Below are positions 44,049 to 54,359 of a stretch of 64,000 bases of DNA, piece by piece. A program made the position numbers and the translations under genes. Location: assembly GCA_025358885.1 (NCBI GenBank), contig JANYHW010000223.1, positions 1 through 64,000 of the forward strand, written 5' to 3'. Origin of the DNA: Cytophagales bacterium (lineage in GTDB: Bacteria > Bacteroidota > Bacteroidia > Cytophagales > Cyclobacteriaceae). Numbering within the stretch: position 1 is the stretch's first letter; the number at the start of each line of letters is the position of its first letter. Below the pieces are notes generated by a model, which was given only the letters and a program-made list of their open reading frames with translations, searched no databases and was not told the origin of the DNA.

Positions 44049-46766
44049 ATGGGGAGATTAACTGCCAACCATATTGACCACATCACGAAGGACCTGAACC
44101 GAAGAGGTATCATCGATGATGAAATTCAGGCGGAACTGCTGGATCACGTGTGCAGCAGTGTGGAGCTTGAAATGATGAGGGGTATGAATTTCATGGAGGC
44201 ATATCATAAAGTCCTTCACTCTTTTGGTCACAACACGGGTTTGAGACAAGTACAAAAAAGCATTTTACAGACAAGAAATAAACCACCAGAAGTCATGATT
44301 CGAAATTACATCATCCTGGCCATTCGCAACCTGAAGAAACACCGGTTCTATTCATTCATTAATATTGCCGGGCTCGCAACCGGCATTGCAGCCTGCCTCA
44401 TTATTGCTTTGTTCGTAATCCACGAATTAAGCTATGACCGCTACAATGTAAATGCCAGCAGAATTTTCAGGATCAACTCGGAAATAAAATTTGCTGGAAA
44501 TCATGTGATGGTCGCTTCTGTAGGGGCTCCCATGGCGGAAATCCTGACACAGAATTATCCTGAAGTCGAGTCTTACAACCGATTCAAGGACTGGGGGCCG
44601 CGTTATGTAAGGAGGAACGGATCTACCGACCGATTTAGAGAACCCGATGTCATTTGGTCCGATAAGTCCTTTTTTAGCATTTTCACTGTCAACGTTTTGT
44701 CTGGCAGTCCGGCCACAGCCCTCCAGGAGCCTAACTCTATCGCCATTAGTCAAACCATGGCAGAAAAGTATTTTCCAGGAGAAGATGCTCTTGGAAAATC
44801 GCTTATACTTGATGAGGACAATGACTGCAAAGTGACTGCAGTTTTCGAAGACATCCCTGTCACCAGCCACTTTCACTTCCACTTCATTCTCTCCATGGCA
44901 GGCCTGGAAGAAGCCCGCTCAGTCAATTTACTTGGCGGCGCTGACTTGCAAACATATCTGCTATTACATCAGCCCGGAGATAGAGAAGCCCTCGAGAAAA
45001 AGTTTCCCGAATTCATCGATAAATATATCGGTCCTCAAATGGCGGGTGTGTTAGGTGCTGATTTCACCATGACCAAATTCAGGTCGACCGGGAATATGTT
45101 TGAGTATTCACTCATGCCGCTCACCGACATTCATTTGTACTCTGACCTCCTTGGCGAGTTTGAACGCAATGGAAGCATAACCTACGTTTTCCTTTTCTCT
45201 ACGATTGGTATTTTCATCCTTGTCATTGCTTGCATCAACTTTATGAATCTGTCAACGGCCCGATCCTCCAACCGTGCCAAAGAAGTTGGCATCCGAAAAG
45301 TCTTGGGATCCCTCCGGACTCATCTTGTACGACAGTTCTTGATGGAGGCATTCTTATTGAGCGTTATCTCCTTTCTCCTTGCCACTGGCCTTGCCTGGAT
45401 AATCCTCCCTGTCTTTAATGATCTCGCCCAAATTCAAATTTCTCTGCCCCTGAATGATCTTTCCTTCTACGGAATTTTATTATCTGCTTCTATGGTGGTT
45501 GGTCTCCTTGCCGGACTTTATCCTTCCTTTTTCCTTTCCGCATTCAAGCCTATTAATGTATTGAAGGGTCACATCACCCTTGGGATGAAAAGCGGCATCA
45601 TCCGCAGTTCGCTGGTCGTGTTTCAGTTTGTGATTTCTATCTTTCTGATCATCGCCACCCTGACCATCCAAAAGCAATTGGGTTATATTCAAAACAAAAA
45701 ACTGGGTTTTGAAAAAGACCAGGTGCTTGTGGTGAATGAGGCAAGTGCCCTGGGCAATAAGATTGAGTCATTCAAAGAGGATCTCTGTAAGAATAGCTTT
45801 ATCCTAAGCGGAACCATCTCGAGTTACCTTCCAGTAGCCGGTACATGGAGGAGCAATGACACTTTCTGGGGAGAGGGGACACAACCTACCCCCGAAAACA
45901 TGGAAGGGTTTGTCCATGTGCAAAAATGGAAAATTGATTGCGACTACATAAAAACACTCGGGATCACCCTAAAAACCGGAAGGGGGTTCATGCCTGGATC
46001 CCCGGCCGATTCGACAGCGGTTATCCTGAATGAGTCCGCCGTGAAACAATTTGATTTTGGCGACAATCCGCTTGGCAAAACAATTAGCCACTTCAACGGG
46101 GAGAACCAGGATGGAAGTGTTGATCCCAAAAACATCAAGACCTGGACTGTCATCGGTGTAGTGGAGGATTTTCATTTTGAATCCTTCAAGCAGACCATTG
46201 CTCCATTGGGCTTCTTTCTTAGCCCTAGCAATGCGAATGTGAGCTTTCGCTTTGAAGCAACCAATACGCAGGAAGTCATTAAGACTATTGAAAAATCCTG
46301 GAAGGAACTTGCTCCCGGTCAACCTTTCAAATACTCTTTCCTGAATGATGACTTCGGAAGAATGTATTCTTCGGAACAACGCCTCGGAAAGATGTTCGCC
46401 ATCTTCGGTGGGCTGGCCATCCTCATTGCCTGTCTGGGATTATTTGGGCTGAGCGCATTTACGGCCGAGCAGCGGACAAAGGAAATCGGGATCAGGAAGG
46501 TTCTCGGCGCAACCGTAATTGGAATTGTTGTTCTTCTCTCCAAAGAGTTTGGAAAGCTTATTCTGTTTGCTTTTCTGCTCACCTTGCCCCTGGCGTGGTA
46601 TGCCGTGCATTGGTGGTTGGGCAACTATGCTTATAAGGTAGAGATAGGCTTCATGGTATATGTTGCTGCCGGGGCATTGGCATTGATCATTTCATGGCTG
46701 ACCATGGGATACCAATCCATAAAAGCAGCCTCTGCGAATCCTGCAAGTTCCCTTAGAAGTGAATAA
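44049..46766 (+). CDS. FtsX/MacB-type ABC transporter permease with prefix domain (first)
   Basis: A 905-residue permease. Residues 5-77 form a helical permease-prefix domain (HIDHITKDLNRRGIIDDEIQ) also seen in proteins that sit next to PadR regulators. Membrane segment one (about 103-127) precedes a large periplasmic MacB domain; FtsX-like segments follow near 380-500, then a second periplasmic part and three C-terminal segments (785-900) with AEQRTKEIGIRKVLGA. No ATPase is encoded here, so the energy-supplying subunit must come from elsewhere. It is translationally close to its paralog (2 bases). Confidence 0.9.
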   Translation: MGRLTANHIDHITKDLNRRGIIDDEIQAELLDHVCSSVELEMMRGMNFMEAYHKVLHSFGHNTGLRQVQKSILQTRNKPPEVMIRNYIILAIRNLKKHRFYSFINIAGLATGIAACLIIALFVIHELSYDRYNVNASRIFRINSEIKFAGNHVMVASVGAPMAEILTQNYPEVESYNRFKDWGPRYVRRNGSTDRFREPDVIWSDKSFFSIFTVNVLSGSPATALQEPNSIAISQTMAEKYFPGEDALGKSLILDEDNDCKVTAVFEDIPVTSHFHFHFILSMAGLEEARSVNLLGGADLQTYLLLHQPGDREALEKKFPEFIDKYIGPQMAGVLGADFTMTKFRSTGNMFEYSLMPLTDIHLYSDLLGEFERNGSITYVFLFSTIGIFILVIACINFMNLSTARSSNRAKEVGIRKVLGSLRTHLVRQFLMEAFLLSVISFLLATGLAWIILPVFNDLAQIQISLPLNDLSFYGILLSASMVVGLLAGLYPSFFLSAFKPINVLKGHITLGMKSGIIRSSLVVFQFVISIFLIIATLTIQKQLGYIQNKKLGFEKDQVLVVNEASALGNKIESFKEDLCKNSFILSGTISSYLPVAGTWRSNDTFWGEGTQPTPENMEGFVHVQKWKIDCDYIKTLGITLKTGRGFMPGSPADSTAVILNESAVKQFDFGDNPLGKTISHFNGENQDGSVDPKNIKTWTVIGVVEDFHFESFKQTIAPLGFFLSPSNANVSFRFEATNTQEVIKTIEKSWKELAPGQPFKYSFLNDDFGRMYSSEQRLGKMFAIFGGLAILIACLGLFGLSAFTAEQRTKEIGIRKVLGATVIGIVVLLSKEFGKLILFAFLLTLPLAWYAVHWWLGNYAYKVEIGFMVYVAAGALALIISWLTMGYQSIKAASANPASSLRSE

Positions 46767-46768
46767 GG

Positions 46769-49492
46769 GTGCTGCTCCACCATGACCATATTGACTACAT
46801 CATTAAGGACCTCCACAAACGTGGCATTGTGGCTGATGGAATCCAGGAGGAACTGATTGATCACATTTGTTCGGCCGTCGAAATACAAATGAGTCGCGGC
46901 ATCAAATTCCTGGATGCTTATCATACCGTGTTGCATTCTTTCGGACACAACGCCGGGCTACAGAATACCCAGCAACAGTCATTGCAAGTAAAAAATCAAA
47001 ACATCAAACTCATGCTCAGAAACTACCTGACCATTGCTATCCGGAATCTCCGCAAGCAAAGTTTCTATTCCATTATCAATGTTGCTGGACTCGCCGTGGG
47101 TATCGCCGCCTGTCTTGTCATCGTACTGTTCATAATCGATGAACTTGGCTACGACAAGTACAACACGAAAGCCGGCCGCATTTACCGGATAAACAGTGAA
47201 ATAAAGTATGGTGGAAACTATTATCACATGACAACAAGTGCTGCACCAATGGCAAGCGCTCTTCGCGAAGACTATCCAGAAATTGAATCTACGGTGAGAT
47301 TTCGAACCTATGCCCCGTACCTTGTCAAGACGGCAGAAGGAGTTGAGAACATAAAGGAGGAGAATGTTTGGTGGACCGACAGCACCTTTTTTGAAATTTT
47401 TTCGGTACGGGTTTTAGAGGGGGATCCACGCACTGCCTTGAGAGACCCTGCCAGCATTGCCATCAGCAAGCGGACAGCCGAAAAATACTTTCCTCAACGC
47501 AGTGCCCTCGGGCAGTACCTGATTCTCGACAATAACTATCACGCCAAGGTCACCGCGGTTTTTGAAAATATGCCCGCGGCATCACATTTCCATTTTGATA
47601 TACTTATTTCTGTGGTGGGTAACTGGGCGCCGGTTGCCAAAGAAGCGAACTCAACGGTTTTTTTTAGCAACAACTTCACGACTTACGTCTTGTTGCGTGA
47701 GGGCGCCGACCCAAAAGCCTTTGAAGCTAAACTTCCGGGATTCCTCAAAAAGTATGTCGGGCCGCAACTGGCCAAGGTGGTTGGGGGTGATTTTACAATG
47801 GAAAAATTCAAGGCAGGCGGAAACATGTGGGAGCTTTCTTTAATGCCCTTATTGGATATTCACCTGCATTCCGACCTCAAGGGTGAATTTGAACAGAACG
47901 GAAGTATGACGTATGTATATCTGCTCGGCACCGTGGCGTTATTTATCCTCACTATTGCTTGCATAAATTTCATGAACCTATCCACTGCCAGATCCAGCAA
48001 TCGCGCGAAAGAAGTTGGAGTGCGTAAAGTCATGGGCTCTCTGAGGATTCACCTCGTGCGACAATTCCTCACGGAGTCTATTTTGGTCACCCTTTTGGCT
48101 TTTATACTCTCCGTGGGGATCGCTTTACTCTTCCTGCCTCTTTTCAATGACCTTGCGCTCAAGCAGCTCAGCATCCCGTTCACATCCGCCACTTTCTATC
48201 TTAGTCTTGCTGCCGGAGTACTGGTGATCGGAATTCTGGCCGGTGTCTATCCTTCCTTCTTCCTATCCGCATTCAAACCGGTTAATGTTTTGAAAGGAAG
48301 GTTTGTTCCGGGAACAGGAAGCGGATTCACAAGAAGTGCATTGGTAGTCTTTCAGTTCGTTATATCAATTTTTCTCATCATCGGCGCCACAACCATTAAC
48401 AGGCAACTAAAGTACATCCAAAACAAAAAGCTTGGGTTCTCCAAAGACCAGGTAATCGTGGTTCATGATGCTTATGCCCTTCGTCCCAATAAAGTACAAA
48501 CTTTCAAGGAGGAGGTTCTAAAGAATAGCAATATCAAGACAGGTACAATCACGGGCTTTTTACCCGTAGAGGGCAATTCATACCGGAACGACAATCCCTT
48601 TTGGAAAGAAGGTGCCATGCCGGCCATGGAAAACGCTGTAAGCCTGCAGGAGTGGGCCGTTGACAATGACTACGTCGAAACTCTTGGGATGAGTATCAAA
48701 CTTGGACGCGGCTTTTCCGCTGATTTTCCCTCTGACTCGTCTGCCGTTGTTCTCAATGAAGCAGCTGTACAACAGTTTGAATTCGGGACCAATCCTTTAG
48801 GAAAAAAAATCTGTACGATAAATGGGAGGCGACCTGATGGTTTACCTGATCCGGACAAAATTAGATCCTGGACCGTGATCGGTGTGGTGGAAAATTTTCA
48901 TTTCTCCAACATGCGCGAGGGCATAACCTCACTTGGTCTATTTCTGAATGAAAGTGATGGCAATGTTTCGTTTAGATTCAGTGCCAAAGACACTCAAGAA
49001 ATCATTCTGTCCATTGAAAAGGTGTGGAATGGGCTCGCCCCCGACCAGCCTTTCCAATACTCGTTCCTGGACGAAGACTTTGGAAGAATGTATGCTGCCG
49101 AACAGCGTCTTGGAAAAACATTTGCCTTCTTCGCCGGATTGGCCATCGTGATTGCTTGCCTGGGTTTGTTTGCGCTAACTGCCTTCACCGCAGAACAACG
49201 CACCAAAGAAATCGGAATCAGAAAAGTTTTGGGTGCCAGCGTGAGCAGCATCGTGATGCTCCTGTCGAAAGAGTTCGGAAAGCTCATTCTCATCGCCTTC
49301 ATCCTCGCCAGCCCGATTGCATGGTATGGCATTGATTGGTGGCTAAAGAGTTATGCCTACAAGACTGAAATAGGGATCACGGTGTATGTTCTTGCAGGGA
49401 TATCTGCTCTCATAATTGCCTGGATCACAATGGGGTACCAATCCATCAAGGCAGCAACATCAGATCCTGTAAAGTCCCTTCGCAGTGAATAG
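46769..49492 (+). CDS. FtsX/MacB-type ABC transporter permease with prefix domain (second)
   Basis: A 907-residue paralog of the preceding gene: prefix domain (DHIDYIIKDLHKRGIV), TM1 after FYSIINVAGLAVGIAACLVIVLF, MacB periplasmic domains and the C-terminal AEQRTKEIGIRKVLGA. I accept the GTG at 46769 as start because it aligns with the paralog's ATG; the only nearby ATG (46782) is out of frame. The gap is two bases, so translation is coupled. Its last base directly abuts the stop of the convergent M20 gene. Confidence 0.9.
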   Translation: MLLHHDHIDYIIKDLHKRGIVADGIQEELIDHICSAVEIQMSRGIKFLDAYHTVLHSFGHNAGLQNTQQQSLQVKNQNIKLMLRNYLTIAIRNLRKQSFYSIINVAGLAVGIAACLVIVLFIIDELGYDKYNTKAGRIYRINSEIKYGGNYYHMTTSAAPMASALREDYPEIESTVRFRTYAPYLVKTAEGVENIKEENVWWTDSTFFEIFSVRVLEGDPRTALRDPASIAISKRTAEKYFPQRSALGQYLILDNNYHAKVTAVFENMPAASHFHFDILISVVGNWAPVAKEANSTVFFSNNFTTYVLLREGADPKAFEAKLPGFLKKYVGPQLAKVVGGDFTMEKFKAGGNMWELSLMPLLDIHLHSDLKGEFEQNGSMTYVYLLGTVALFILTIACINFMNLSTARSSNRAKEVGVRKVMGSLRIHLVRQFLTESILVTLLAFILSVGIALLFLPLFNDLALKQLSIPFTSATFYLSLAAGVLVIGILAGVYPSFFLSAFKPVNVLKGRFVPGTGSGFTRSALVVFQFVISIFLIIGATTINRQLKYIQNKKLGFSKDQVIVVHDAYALRPNKVQTFKEEVLKNSNIKTGTITGFLPVEGNSYRNDNPFWKEGAMPAMENAVSLQEWAVDNDYVETLGMSIKLGRGFSADFPSDSSAVVLNEAAVQQFEFGTNPLGKKICTINGRRPDGLPDPDKIRSWTVIGVVENFHFSNMREGITSLGLFLNESDGNVSFRFSAKDTQEIILSIEKVWNGLAPDQPFQYSFLDEDFGRMYAAEQRLGKTFAFFAGLAIVIACLGLFALTAFTAEQRTKEIGIRKVLGASVSSIVMLLSKEFGKLILIAFILASPIAWYGIDWWLKSYAYKTEIGITVYVLAGISALIIAWITMGYQSIKAATSDPVKSLRSE

Positions 49493-50938
49493 TTACCTGG
49501 TGTTTCTCATCAATTGCTCGAAAAACCACATGGCCGACTGGTAGCTATCCAAAGAAACCCGCTCATCGATGCCATGAAAACCAATAGGATCTACCATGGG
49601 ACTGAACTTGATAATACCGCTTGATACCTCTCCGAAGTAACGGGAGTCTGTACCTCCAATCATAAGAAAGGGAGATGTAATTGTATTCGGAAATGTTTGC
49701 TTGATTGCTTCGTCCACCTTTTTGTAGGCAAAACTATCTCCTGGTGTAACCGGTGATGCTTCCGCAATGAACGACCTGGTCGGTGCTATCTTGACTCGGT
49801 CATCGTGAATTCGATCCTTCACTTCAGCTATAATTACCTCGCCCTTGTCACCAGGTAATAACCTGAAATTCACGGTAACCTTAGCAACCGTGGGAATCAC
49901 GTTGTCTTTCACACCCGCCTTGAAAATGGTTGGAACTGCCGTGGTTCTAATGATTGCATTTCCAGATCCCGTCCTGGAGTATATGCCGATGATTATGCTT
50001 TTGAACAGCCACGGATTGGCGAATACAAGTTTTTGAAGGAAAGGTAGCTCTGGCCCGATGTGTTCCATGAATTCCATGGTCGACTCCGAAAATTCCGGAT
50101 GAAATGGTTCTTTCCGGAGATTCACAAGTGCTTTTGCAAGAATATCAATTGATGTTTCAGATTCCGGCATCGAAGAGTGTCCACCGCTCTTTTCAACTTC
50201 AAGTTCAAGGGATAAATAACCTTTTTCCGAAGTTCCAATAAGGGCCACTGGCTTGGTCATCCCGGGTACTTTGTCTTTGGTGATAATCCCCCCCTCATCG
50301 AGAACGAGGTCAGCCTTAATTCCCCTGGTCTGCAATAATGCGGCAATGGCTTGCGCGCCGGTCCCTCCCATTTCTTCATCATGCCCAAAGGCGAAGTATA
50401 ATGTGCGTTCAGGCTGATACTTCTCACCCAACAGCTTCTCCGCCGCTTCCATAATGCTGATCAGGTTGATCTTATCATCCGTGGTTCCGCGTCCCCAGAT
50501 AAAATCATCTTTCACGACTCCTTCAAAAGGATCGACAGACCACATCTTTTTTGTTTCCTCCTCAATGGGGACTACGTCCTGGTGGGCCATCAGGATAATG
50601 GGCGGAAGTGCAGGGTTGGTGCCCTCCCATTTGTAAAGCAAACTGTATTTGGCTACGGACTCATGGGCGAGCGTGGAATGTACACGTGGGTATGTATGCT
50701 CCAGAAATTTATGGAAACCAAAAAACTGTGCTGAGTCCAGGTGAGAAGAATCACCATCCGATATCGTCTGGTACTTGATGGCATCCTTGAAATGCTGGAG
50801 GGCGGAGGTTGGCATTTCCGGTGCCGGTAACGCAGCAACAGAAAGTTGTTTGGATTTGAAGTTTAAGGTATTGAAAATCAGAACAGCTGCAAGCACAAGA
50901 ATCACAAGCAGCAGAAAAAGAAGAATTCGTTTGATCAT
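49493..50938 (-). CDS. M20 peptidase, PM20D1-like
   Basis: A 481-residue M20 metallopeptidase with a single N-terminal membrane anchor (about 5-24) and no cleavage site, so it is probably membrane-tethered and faces the periplasm. Ligands: His119/Asp121 (AHQDVV), Asp154 (GTTDDK), Glu188-Glu189 (HDEEMGG), Asp214 (DEGG) and His455 (GFHGID). The layout resembles PM20D1, which hydrolyses or condenses N-fatty-acyl amino acids. It follows the amidohydrolase gene by 20 bases. Confidence 0.87.
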   Translation of the reverse strand: MIKRILLFLLLVILVLAAVLIFNTLNFKSKQLSVAALPAPEMPTSALQHFKDAIKYQTISDGDSSHLDSAQFFGFHKFLEHTYPRVHSTLAHESVAKYSLLYKWEGTNPALPPIILMAHQDVVPIEEETKKMWSVDPFEGVVKDDFIWGRGTTDDKINLISIMEAAEKLLGEKYQPERTLYFAFGHDEEMGGTGAQAIAALLQTRGIKADLVLDEGGIITKDKVPGMTKPVALIGTSEKGYLSLELEVEKSGGHSSMPESETSIDILAKALVNLRKEPFHPEFSESTMEFMEHIGPELPFLQKLVFANPWLFKSIIIGIYSRTGSGNAIIRTTAVPTIFKAGVKDNVIPTVAKVTVNFRLLPGDKGEVIIAEVKDRIHDDRVKIAPTRSFIAEASPVTPGDSFAYKKVDEAIKQTFPNTITSPFLMIGGTDSRYFGEVSSGIIKFSPMVDPIGFHGIDERVSLDSYQSAMWFFEQLMRNTR

Positions 50939-50958
50939 TTTTATTTCCCCTCAGAAAA

Positions 50959-52284
50959 TTATTTGTACTGTTTCCCTTTCTTGATCACCACATTAACATT
51001 CTGTAATAAGTCGATGTGCCGCAACACATCTCCTTTCACGGCGATAATGTCGGCATACTTTCCTTCAGACACCGTTCCAAAGTCCTTATCTACACCTAGC
51101 GCCACAGAGGGCCAATAGGTGGCCGCTCGAATTGTATACATGGGATCAAAACCAAATTTGTTCACCCATACATCAAGTTCATTCCATGTGCTTTGGCTGT
51201 GAAACTTCATGGGGATCCCGCTGTCTGTTCCGATCAGTAACACAACACCAGCTTCCTTTAACTGCTTAACCTTCTTTTCCAAAGTGGGCTTGCGAATAGG
51301 GTTAAGTTGAAAATATGAAAGCTGCCCCGGCTTTTCAATTGAGTGTTTAATGTCTTTCACGATTGAGTCCGGAAGATCAAGATGCCACGAATCATTATCC
51401 AGGTGCTCCGGGTTGTCTCGAACATATTCAAAATTATAAAGGCCTTCAACCGTCGGCGTCCAGAACAATGGACCAAGGCTCATTTGTGCCGTGCGTTCCT
51501 TGATCATGGCAATTATATCATCCGGATACTCAGGTGCGGCGGCAAGTCCTGTATGTTCAAAACAATCGACGCCCGCTTTCATGCCCCTGCGGATTTCTTC
51601 CGGTCGGTGAGAGTGCCCAACCACTTTTAAGCCGCTCTTATGCGCCTCATCAACGACAGCCATCACTTCAGGCAAAGTCATTTGGTCCTGGTCAATCAAT
51701 TTAATGCAGTTCACCCCGGCCTTTGCAAGCTGTTTCACCTTTGCCCTCGCATCCGCTTCTCCGTTTACTCCCCATCGAAAGGATTCTGTTCCCGGATAAG
51801 GTGCATGCTGAATGAAAGGTCCGGACATGTACATCGTTGGACCAGGAATTTCTCCCTTATTGATCCTGTCGCGCACCGATAAACTTGCTTCCAGAGGCCC
51901 GCCCAGGTCGCGGGCGCTCGTGATGCCCGCCAGGAGCAATTGATGCGCTGAGGCCGGCATAATAATATTCTTGGCTGAACCGAGGTATGTCTTATCCCAA
52001 TGTGGATAGTCGCTATGACCATTGATGTACAAGTGCACGTGCATATCCCAGAGACCGGGCAGCACACTCATGCCTTCTGTCGAGATGATTTCTGCTCCTT
52101 TCGGAATTTCCATCCGACCAATCTGGCTTATGGCCTTTATTCGTTCACCCTCCACAATGATGATGCTGTTTTGCAGTGGCTTTCCTCCAAAACCATCAAT
52201 CAGGGTACCTCCGACCAATGCTTTTAACTGGGCGCGACCCTCAACGGCAACAGCCAAAACGAGCACAAGGAATATTTTTCTCAT
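50959..52284 (-). CDS. Exported amidohydrolase (imidazolonepropionase-like)
   Basis: A 441-residue amidohydrolase-superfamily enzyme with a signal peptide (1-19, ending GRAQ). It has HxH (DMHVHLY, His82 and His84), a probable bridging Lys in NCIKLIDQ, GHSHRPEE and FEHTG histidines, and the catalytic Asp in GTDSGIPM. Secreted members of this type are often annotated as imidazolonepropionase-like and may act on dipeptides or cyclic amides; the substrate here is unknown. It is co-directional and close to the PM20D1-like gene. Confidence 0.87.
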   Translation of the reverse strand: MRKIFLVLVLAVAVEGRAQLKALVGGTLIDGFGGKPLQNSIIIVEGERIKAISQIGRMEIPKGAEIISTEGMSVLPGLWDMHVHLYINGHSDYPHWDKTYLGSAKNIIMPASAHQLLLAGITSARDLGGPLEASLSVRDRINKGEIPGPTMYMSGPFIQHAPYPGTESFRWGVNGEADARAKVKQLAKAGVNCIKLIDQDQMTLPEVMAVVDEAHKSGLKVVGHSHRPEEIRRGMKAGVDCFEHTGLAAAPEYPDDIIAMIKERTAQMSLGPLFWTPTVEGLYNFEYVRDNPEHLDNDSWHLDLPDSIVKDIKHSIEKPGQLSYFQLNPIRKPTLEKKVKQLKEAGVVLLIGTDSGIPMKFHSQSTWNELDVWVNKFGFDPMYTIRAATYWPSVALGVDKDFGTVSEGKYADIIAVKGDVLRHIDLLQNVNVVIKKGKQYK

Positions 52285-52396
52285 GGTGATAGTATTAGAA
52301 GCCTCAAAGTAAAACTTATTGCTGAAAAAAAACCTTCCGGTAAGCTGGTACTGCTGAAATTAATGAAGAATGGAACCGGACTAGATCAGTCTCAAG

Positions 52397-54358
52397 CTAT
52401 TGGTTGGGGCGACCGTCAAAATCGCCACGCAAGGTTCTGTATCGCTTTCTTGCTTCTGCGGCATACACGCTGCCTGGAAATCTGTCCAGAAAGGCACGAT
52501 AAATCTCCATCGCCTTATCCTTATTTTTTAGATACCGCTCATAAGTGTCTCCTTCAGTAAAGTAGGCATCGTCGGCCAGTATATCCTGGCTAAACTCGTT
52601 TACAATTTTTTCTAAAAGTCCGATGGCCTGGTCAAACTCTCCGCGCCTGATTCTGAGATTTGCCTCAAGCCAGTACACATCATCTTTAATAGCAGACGTA
52701 ATCTGAGAATCAACCTCTACCCAAACAGAATCCGCAGCAGTATCCTTGTCTTTTGGCAACAGGCTCCTCGCCACAGCTTCCTTACGGCTCATTTTTACTT
52801 TTCCCGAAACGGAAAACTTCTGGAGTCGGTCAAGTGCCTCATTAGTCTTGTTTTGAACCAACAATAATTCAATCGCGGCATACTCCTTGAGGGCGGCACC
52901 AACAGAGTCAAAGGCAGTATTTTCTTTGATCCGCATGCTGAGCTCCATGGCATCATTTGCAATCTCCCGCGTCGTAGCCTGCTTAAGTATGTCGAGGTGT
53001 TCCTGTGCCAGTCTGAAATCACCTTTGTAATAGGATAGCTTTGCGTTCCGAAGCTTGGCTTCGTATCCCAAAGGAGCATCGCGCTGGCCTTTTTCCACTT
53101 GTGAATAAAGCAGCGTTGCCTCCCAGGGTTCTTCTTTGAGGAGATAAATATCCCCTAATTCCAGTTTGGCCCTTGCTTTCAGGTAGGCCGGAACGCGAGG
53201 ATGCATCGACAAGGCAGTAAGCTTATTTACCGCTGAATCCATTTCATCCAGGTAATACGCATGCAACAAGGCCTCATTCAAAATAGCCTCATAGCTATTT
53301 GCATTATCCGGATACCTCGAAATAAATGATTGATATTCCTTAGTCAAGTACCTGACAGAATCTCTGTTCACAGGAAAATTCCTCTTGACTTTGGCTTCCC
53401 TCGCACGGATGAGTCCAAGACGGGCAGGCAAGTAATTATCCGTGTTAGGAAATTCCCTGATCACATAAGAAAAACTCTTGTCGGCATTTTCATAGTCCTT
53501 GTTATTGAGGGCTATCTGGGCTATCTCAAGGGTTTTGGAACTTTCCTTGCGGAAACGTTTGTCATAGGCACGTGATTGAATAAAGGCGCCATAGAAATTT
53601 TTCTGTTGAAGGTTTACCCAAATCAACAGATCGGCAAAGACTTCCGAATCCGGATATTGCTGTACCTTATCGTACAACATTCGTTCAAGACTTTCAAGCT
53701 CATCTGGTTTATTCAGGAAAAGTTGAAGAAGGTTCTTCACGTAGTTGATGTTCGACGGAGATTGTGTGATGTAGTTCAGGTATTCCTGAACCATTTCGTC
53801 CCGTTTGCCTTGCATGCGGTAGAGATTAGCCATCTCAAGGGTAAAGGCACTTGGATTGTTCAGCGACTGGCGTAATTCCTGCAAGGTCAAAACAGCATAG
53901 TCAGGCAAGTTGTGGGCAGCCAAGTAATCTGAAATAGACTTGGTGCGGTATACATCTGGCAGTGAATTCTTGATTAACGCCTTGAAATATTTGTCAGCCT
54001 TTGTAATGTCCCCTGATCTCACGTACACTACCCCCAGGTCAACACGGTAGGACACCCGGTCATCTACCTTCCGCAATACCCTTTCGACATAATCTTCGGC
54101 CTCCTTATACCGACCCATATCCAGCAACAGCGTTATGTAGTTGTTGTGAATGGCCGGGATATTGTCAACATTCTTTGCCAGGGACTGGTACATCGCCAAC
54201 GCTTTTTCCTTGTCACCTTTCAAGAAATATTCATTGGCTATCCTGATTTCAGAATCTTGGGCAAAGGCCGCAGTATTCATAATTATCCCCAATGCACAGG
54301 ACAGTATTAATGTATTAATCTTTAATAATGAGTAATAAGAGTAATAAGGGTTGTGCAT
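52397..54358 (-). CDS. Exported TPR-repeat protein
   Basis: A 653-residue protein with a signal peptide (about 1-34, ending AAFAQ), then tetratricopeptide-like repeats along the whole chain (NEYFLKGDKEKALAMYQSLAK, DLGVVYVRSGDITKADKYFK). It resembles Bacteroidota TPR proteins thought to scaffold envelope complexes. Its first codons are unusually AT-rich, and the upstream region carries DnaA-box-like sites. The biological role is unknown. Confidence 0.8.
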   Translation of the reverse strand: MHNPYYSYYSLLKINTLILSCALGIIMNTAAFAQDSEIRIANEYFLKGDKEKALAMYQSLAKNVDNIPAIHNNYITLLLDMGRYKEAEDYVERVLRKVDDRVSYRVDLGVVYVRSGDITKADKYFKALIKNSLPDVYRTKSISDYLAAHNLPDYAVLTLQELRQSLNNPSAFTLEMANLYRMQGKRDEMVQEYLNYITQSPSNINYVKNLLQLFLNKPDELESLERMLYDKVQQYPDSEVFADLLIWVNLQQKNFYGAFIQSRAYDKRFRKESSKTLEIAQIALNNKDYENADKSFSYVIREFPNTDNYLPARLGLIRAREAKVKRNFPVNRDSVRYLTKEYQSFISRYPDNANSYEAILNEALLHAYYLDEMDSAVNKLTALSMHPRVPAYLKARAKLELGDIYLLKEEPWEATLLYSQVEKGQRDAPLGYEAKLRNAKLSYYKGDFRLAQEHLDILKQATTREIANDAMELSMRIKENTAFDSVGAALKEYAAIELLLVQNKTNEALDRLQKFSVSGKVKMSRKEAVARSLLPKDKDTAADSVWVEVDSQITSAIKDDVYWLEANLRIRRGEFDQAIGLLEKIVNEFSQDILADDAYFTEGDTYERYLKNKDKAMEIYRAFLDRFPGSVYAAEARKRYRTLRGDFDGRPNQ

Positions 54359-54359
54359 T

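Noticed and set aside
52001-52009. Another one-mismatch DnaA-box-like 9-mer (TGTGGATAG)
   Set aside because: It lies alone inside the amidohydrolase coding region and is expected by chance.
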